A stretch of 64,000 nt of DNA, from assembly GCF_001458335.1 (NCBI RefSeq), contig NZ_CYTO01000003.1, positions 1 to 64,000 of the forward strand, read 5' to 3'. Position 1 is the first letter of the stretch. Each line of letters begins with the position of its first letter. This document shows, in pieces, positions 62,898 through 64,000 of the stretch. The DNA comes from Cognatishimia activa (lineage in GTDB: Bacteria > Pseudomonadota > Alphaproteobacteria > Rhodobacterales > Rhodobacteraceae). The notes under the pieces were generated by a model. That model made no database searches, was not told the origin of the DNA, and saw only the letters and a program-made list of their open reading frames with translations. The position numbers and the translations under genes were made by a program.

Positions 62898-63833
62898 ATG
62901 GAGACCATTCATTTTCTGCTGACCCCAAATTTCGCCATGATGTCCGCGGCCGCTGCGATAGAGCCGCTGCGAGCGGCAAACTACATTGCGGGACAGTCCC
63001 TTTATGACGTGCGCTTTGTCTCTGCGCTTGGCGGTTTTGTTCAGTCCTCATCTGGAGGTGGGTTCGACACGAAACCTATGGCGGATATGACGGGGCCGGT
63101 TGAAAACGTTTATGTCGTTGCGGGCGCGAACCCCTTCGTTTTGGAAATAGACGCTGAAGCCGCATTACTCAGGCGATTGGATCGACATGGCGTTCGATTG
63201 GGGGGGATTTCCGGTGGGGCTGTCGTATTGGCTCGCGCAGGGCTCTTGGGGTCGCGACGTTTCACAGTTCATTGGGAACACATGGAAGCGATGCGCGAGG
63301 AATTCCCAGAACTAATCTTTGAACAGCGCCTTTTTGTTCTGGATCGTGATCGTGCGACCTGCGCCGGTGGCGTTGCTCCTTTGGATATGATGCATGCCCT
63401 GATCCGCGCAAAGCACGGCGTGGAACTCGCAACTGAAGTGAGCGATTGGTTTATTCACACCCACGTGCGTATGGCGGAAGAGGATCAAAGGGGTATCGAT
63501 ACAGGCGATGCAATGCTTCATCCCCATGTGGTGACCGCCATTCGCTTGATGGAAGATCACATTGCAGAGCCATTGACGTTGGAACAAATCGCCAAACTTT
63601 GTGGGATGAGTGCGCGCCAATTACAGCGTCATTTTCAAATGGATTTGGGTCGTTCCGTGGTTCAGCACTACACGCGGGTAAGGTTGCACAAAGCCGAGGA
63701 ATTGTTGCGGCAATCGCGGCTTTCGATCACGGAAATTGCGTTCGCGTCAGGATTCGCAAGTCAATCCAATTTCGCCCGGGCATTTCGGCATGCTTACGGG
63801 GAATCTCCAAGTGACCGTCGCGCAAATCAATAA
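62898..63833 (+). CDS. GlxA-family transcriptional regulator, third copy
   Basis: A 311-residue protein with DJ-1-like domain (HFLLTPNFAMMSAAAAIEPL, GGISGGAVVLARAG) and AraC domain (LEQIAKLCGMSARQLQRHFQ, ITEIAFASGFASQSNFARAF). GAGGGA lies about ten bases before the ATG at 62898; the open frame begins at a TTG 18 bases earlier. It is directed toward the oxidoreductase gene at 63958, which it may regulate. Confidence 0.88.
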   Translation: METIHFLLTPNFAMMSAAAAIEPLRAANYIAGQSLYDVRFVSALGGFVQSSSGGGFDTKPMADMTGPVENVYVVAGANPFVLEIDAEAALLRRLDRHGVRLGGISGGAVVLARAGLLGSRRFTVHWEHMEAMREEFPELIFEQRLFVLDRDRATCAGGVAPLDMMHALIRAKHGVELATEVSDWFIHTHVRMAEEDQRGIDTGDAMLHPHVVTAIRLMEDHIAEPLTLEQIAKLCGMSARQLQRHFQMDLGRSVVQHYTRVRLHKAEELLRQSRLSITEIAFASGFASQSNFARAFRHAYGESPSDRRANQ

Positions 63834-63957
63834 ATATGTCCAGATTTCGAAAGAAAATGACCTTCGGTCAGCCGAAGCCTCGCAAATGCCCGATTAAACC
63901 TTGCGTCAGAATTTAGGGGCCTTCCTTCGGCCCGTTCGAAATTGGAGTTTTGACGCA

Positions 63958-64000
63958 ATGGTGAAATCAGCACCTTATCTTATCATCGGCGCCGGCATTC
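63958..64000 (+). CDS. FAD-dependent oxidoreductase, 5' end (partial)
   Basis: The window ends 14 codons into a gene reading MVKSAPYLIIGAGI, a beta strand running into GxG of an FAD-binding Rossmann fold. GGAG precedes the ATG. Such genes beside GlxA-type regulators are often sarcosine or dimethylglycine oxidase-like enzymes; the class cannot be told from this fragment. Confidence 0.6.
   Translation, partial: MVKSAPYLIIGAGI

Noticed and set aside
1-64000. CRISPR arrays, insertion sequences, prophage or rRNA genes
   Set aside because: No regularly spaced direct repeats, transposase, integrase, phage structural genes or rRNA sequences were seen on either strand.

Overview
The window looks like a chromosomal segment of a Roseobacter-group alphaproteobacterium (family Rhodobacteraceae/Roseobacteraceae). 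The grounds are recognition of families and gene order rather than any database search: a BztABCD-type acidic amino acid ABC transporter, an ATP12-type F1-ATPase chaperone, DUF1127 proteins, short adenylate kinase, a lone GlxA-type regulator cluster, moderately high GC, and palindromic intergenic repeats of the kind common in roseobacters. No phage, insertion sequence or CRISPR array is visible.

Layout. (1) 1-4924: the 3' end of tuf, then a TPR protein, a TadG-like protein with a von Willebrand A domain, a second decayed copy of the tuf 3' end, and a methyltransferase. (2) 4925-31866: the S10, spc and alpha ribosomal protein operons in the usual gene order but cut into five blocks (rpsJ-rplW; rplB-rplP; rpmC-rpmD; rplO-secY-adk; rpsM-rplQ). 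All except the last junction end with hairpin terminators, and most blocks begin with a promoter-like TTGnnn-N17-TAnnnn site. The gaps hold unrelated genes: a fatty acid desaturase with orphans; LysE, flavodoxin, OsmC, a 2OG-Fe(II) oxygenase and an HTTM membrane protein; an ECF sigma/anti-sigma/lipoprotein operon and DUF1127; and a KefB-like antiporter. (3) 31922-46129: an acyl-CoA synthetase/enoyl-CoA hydratase pair behind a perfect palindrome, YitT, a DCC1-type protein, then a plus-strand run of DegP-like protease, rarA, crcB, an RluC-type pseudouridine synthase, HAD phosphatase and ATP12 chaperone, and the bztABCD transporter. (4) 46183-56568, minus strand: rpmH-rnpA-yidD, a small DUF1127-like protein, ttcA, an EAL protein with a broken GGDEF motif, and a tightly overlapped run yidC-MOSC-yihA-argB-sterol desaturase-4Fe4S protein-SixA. 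(5) 56851-60437: a TVP38/flavoprotein disulfide reductase/histidine kinase operon, then tRNA-Arg(ACG). (6) 60841-64000: three GlxA-type AraC regulators, two in tandem and one divergent, followed by the start of a flavin-dependent oxidoreductase cut by the window edge.

The most unusual material is in the breaks of the ribosomal cluster: a direct repeat of the tuf 3' end bracketing a two-gene insert, AT-rich opposite-strand membrane protein genes immediately upstream of two ribosomal blocks, and structured, terminator-like leaders between the predicted promoters and the first ribosomal gene of several blocks. Promoters, operators and functional calls are pattern-based predictions; start sites were chosen from Shine-Dalgarno spacing and family length.
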